Shown here in pieces: positions 29,340-29,391 of a stretch of DNA of 29,391 bases. Under the pieces are notes generated by a model, which was given only the letters and a program-made list of their open reading frames with translations, did no database searches and had not been told where the DNA came from. This DNA is from Prevotella sp. UBA3757. GTDB taxonomy: Bacteria > Bacteroidota > Bacteroidia > Bacteroidales > Bacteroidaceae. The stretch spans positions 5,542 to 34,932 of the forward strand of contig DFGF01000161.1 of assembly GCA_002371715.1 (NCBI GenBank), written 5' to 3'. Made by a program: the position numbers and the translations under genes. Within the stretch, counting starts at the first letter, position 1. Each line of letters starts with the position of its first letter.

Positions 29340-29391
29340 GCGCATGCGCACCGTAATCTCGTCGGTGACGAGCCGTAATCTCATCAGGGAC
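29340..29391 (+). repeat. palindromic tandem repeat cut by the window edge
   Basis: Directly after the kinase-like gene, GCGCATGCGC (29340-29349) is a perfect palindrome. A 22-nt unit follows (29351-29372) that contains the hairpin CTCGTC-GGT-GACGAG. A second copy begins at 29373 (CCGTAATCTCATC) and runs off the window. It may be a terminator hairpin or the start of a REP-like array. Confidence 0.65.

Overview
The window looks like chromosomal DNA from a Bacteroidales bacterium, most likely Prevotellaceae. Three things point there. Promoters have the Bacteroidetes form (TTG, 20 nt, TAnnTTTG), and about ten of them keep exactly that spacing. Clear Shine-Dalgarno sites are scarce. The families present (DUF6249, DUF5056, DUF4827, the lipoprotein Omp85 TamL beside TamB, Fic with DUF4172, AAA-ATPase/PD-(D/E)XK proteins) are typical of the group. 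Most genes look GC-rich by eye (mid-50s %). The AAA-ATPase gene and the GNAT/Fic cluster look poorer in GC.

Layout. 1-1934: a four-gene operon encoding a DUF6249 membrane protein, a PspC protein, an ECF sigma factor and a DUF5056 membrane protein. 2132-3724: an accessory AAA-ATPase/nuclease. 3725-4260: non-coding DNA with nested inverted repeats. 4261-7019: a GNAT acetyltransferase, a bile-acid-symporter-family transporter and a Tat-exported aldo/keto reductase with ferredoxin clusters. 7087-9220: a small accessory patch with a broken GNAT gene, an intact GNAT gene, a gene scrap and a Fic protein. 9499-9571: an initiator-type tRNA-Met. 9762-11965: a TetR regulator, FabG and an RluA-type pseudouridine synthase. 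12212-13156: an Rpn-type nuclease. 13170-20314: tamB-tamL, a two-gene envelope-assembly unit. 20480-24616: a sugar nucleotidyltransferase, a DHH phosphoesterase, a DUF4827 lipoprotein and phosphoglucosamine mutase. 24641-26961 (minus strand): an outer-membrane barrel and an AldA-like aldehyde dehydrogenase. 27185-29336: a two-domain secreted esterase and a cytidylate-kinase-like protein.

The most striking feature is a scattered family of short tandem arrays with 7-nt or 8-nt units. They lie between genes, on stop codons, and inside at least four reading frames. Because 7 and 8 are not multiples of 3, one strand of such an array can be open in all three frames, so it can be inserted anywhere in a gene and always encode the same cyclic peptide (FNVQRST for TTCAACG, HHPSSII for CATCATC, FLPFYLFT for TTTTTACC). 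They sit in the linker of the sigma factor, before the membrane segment of the DUF5056 protein, in a roughly 47-residue insert in the pseudouridine synthase, in an exact 29-codon insert in TamL, and, most notably, they form the hydrophobic core of TamL's lipoprotein signal peptide. A change of one unit would shift the frame, so these loci could be phase-variable. No copy-number variation can be seen from a single sequence.
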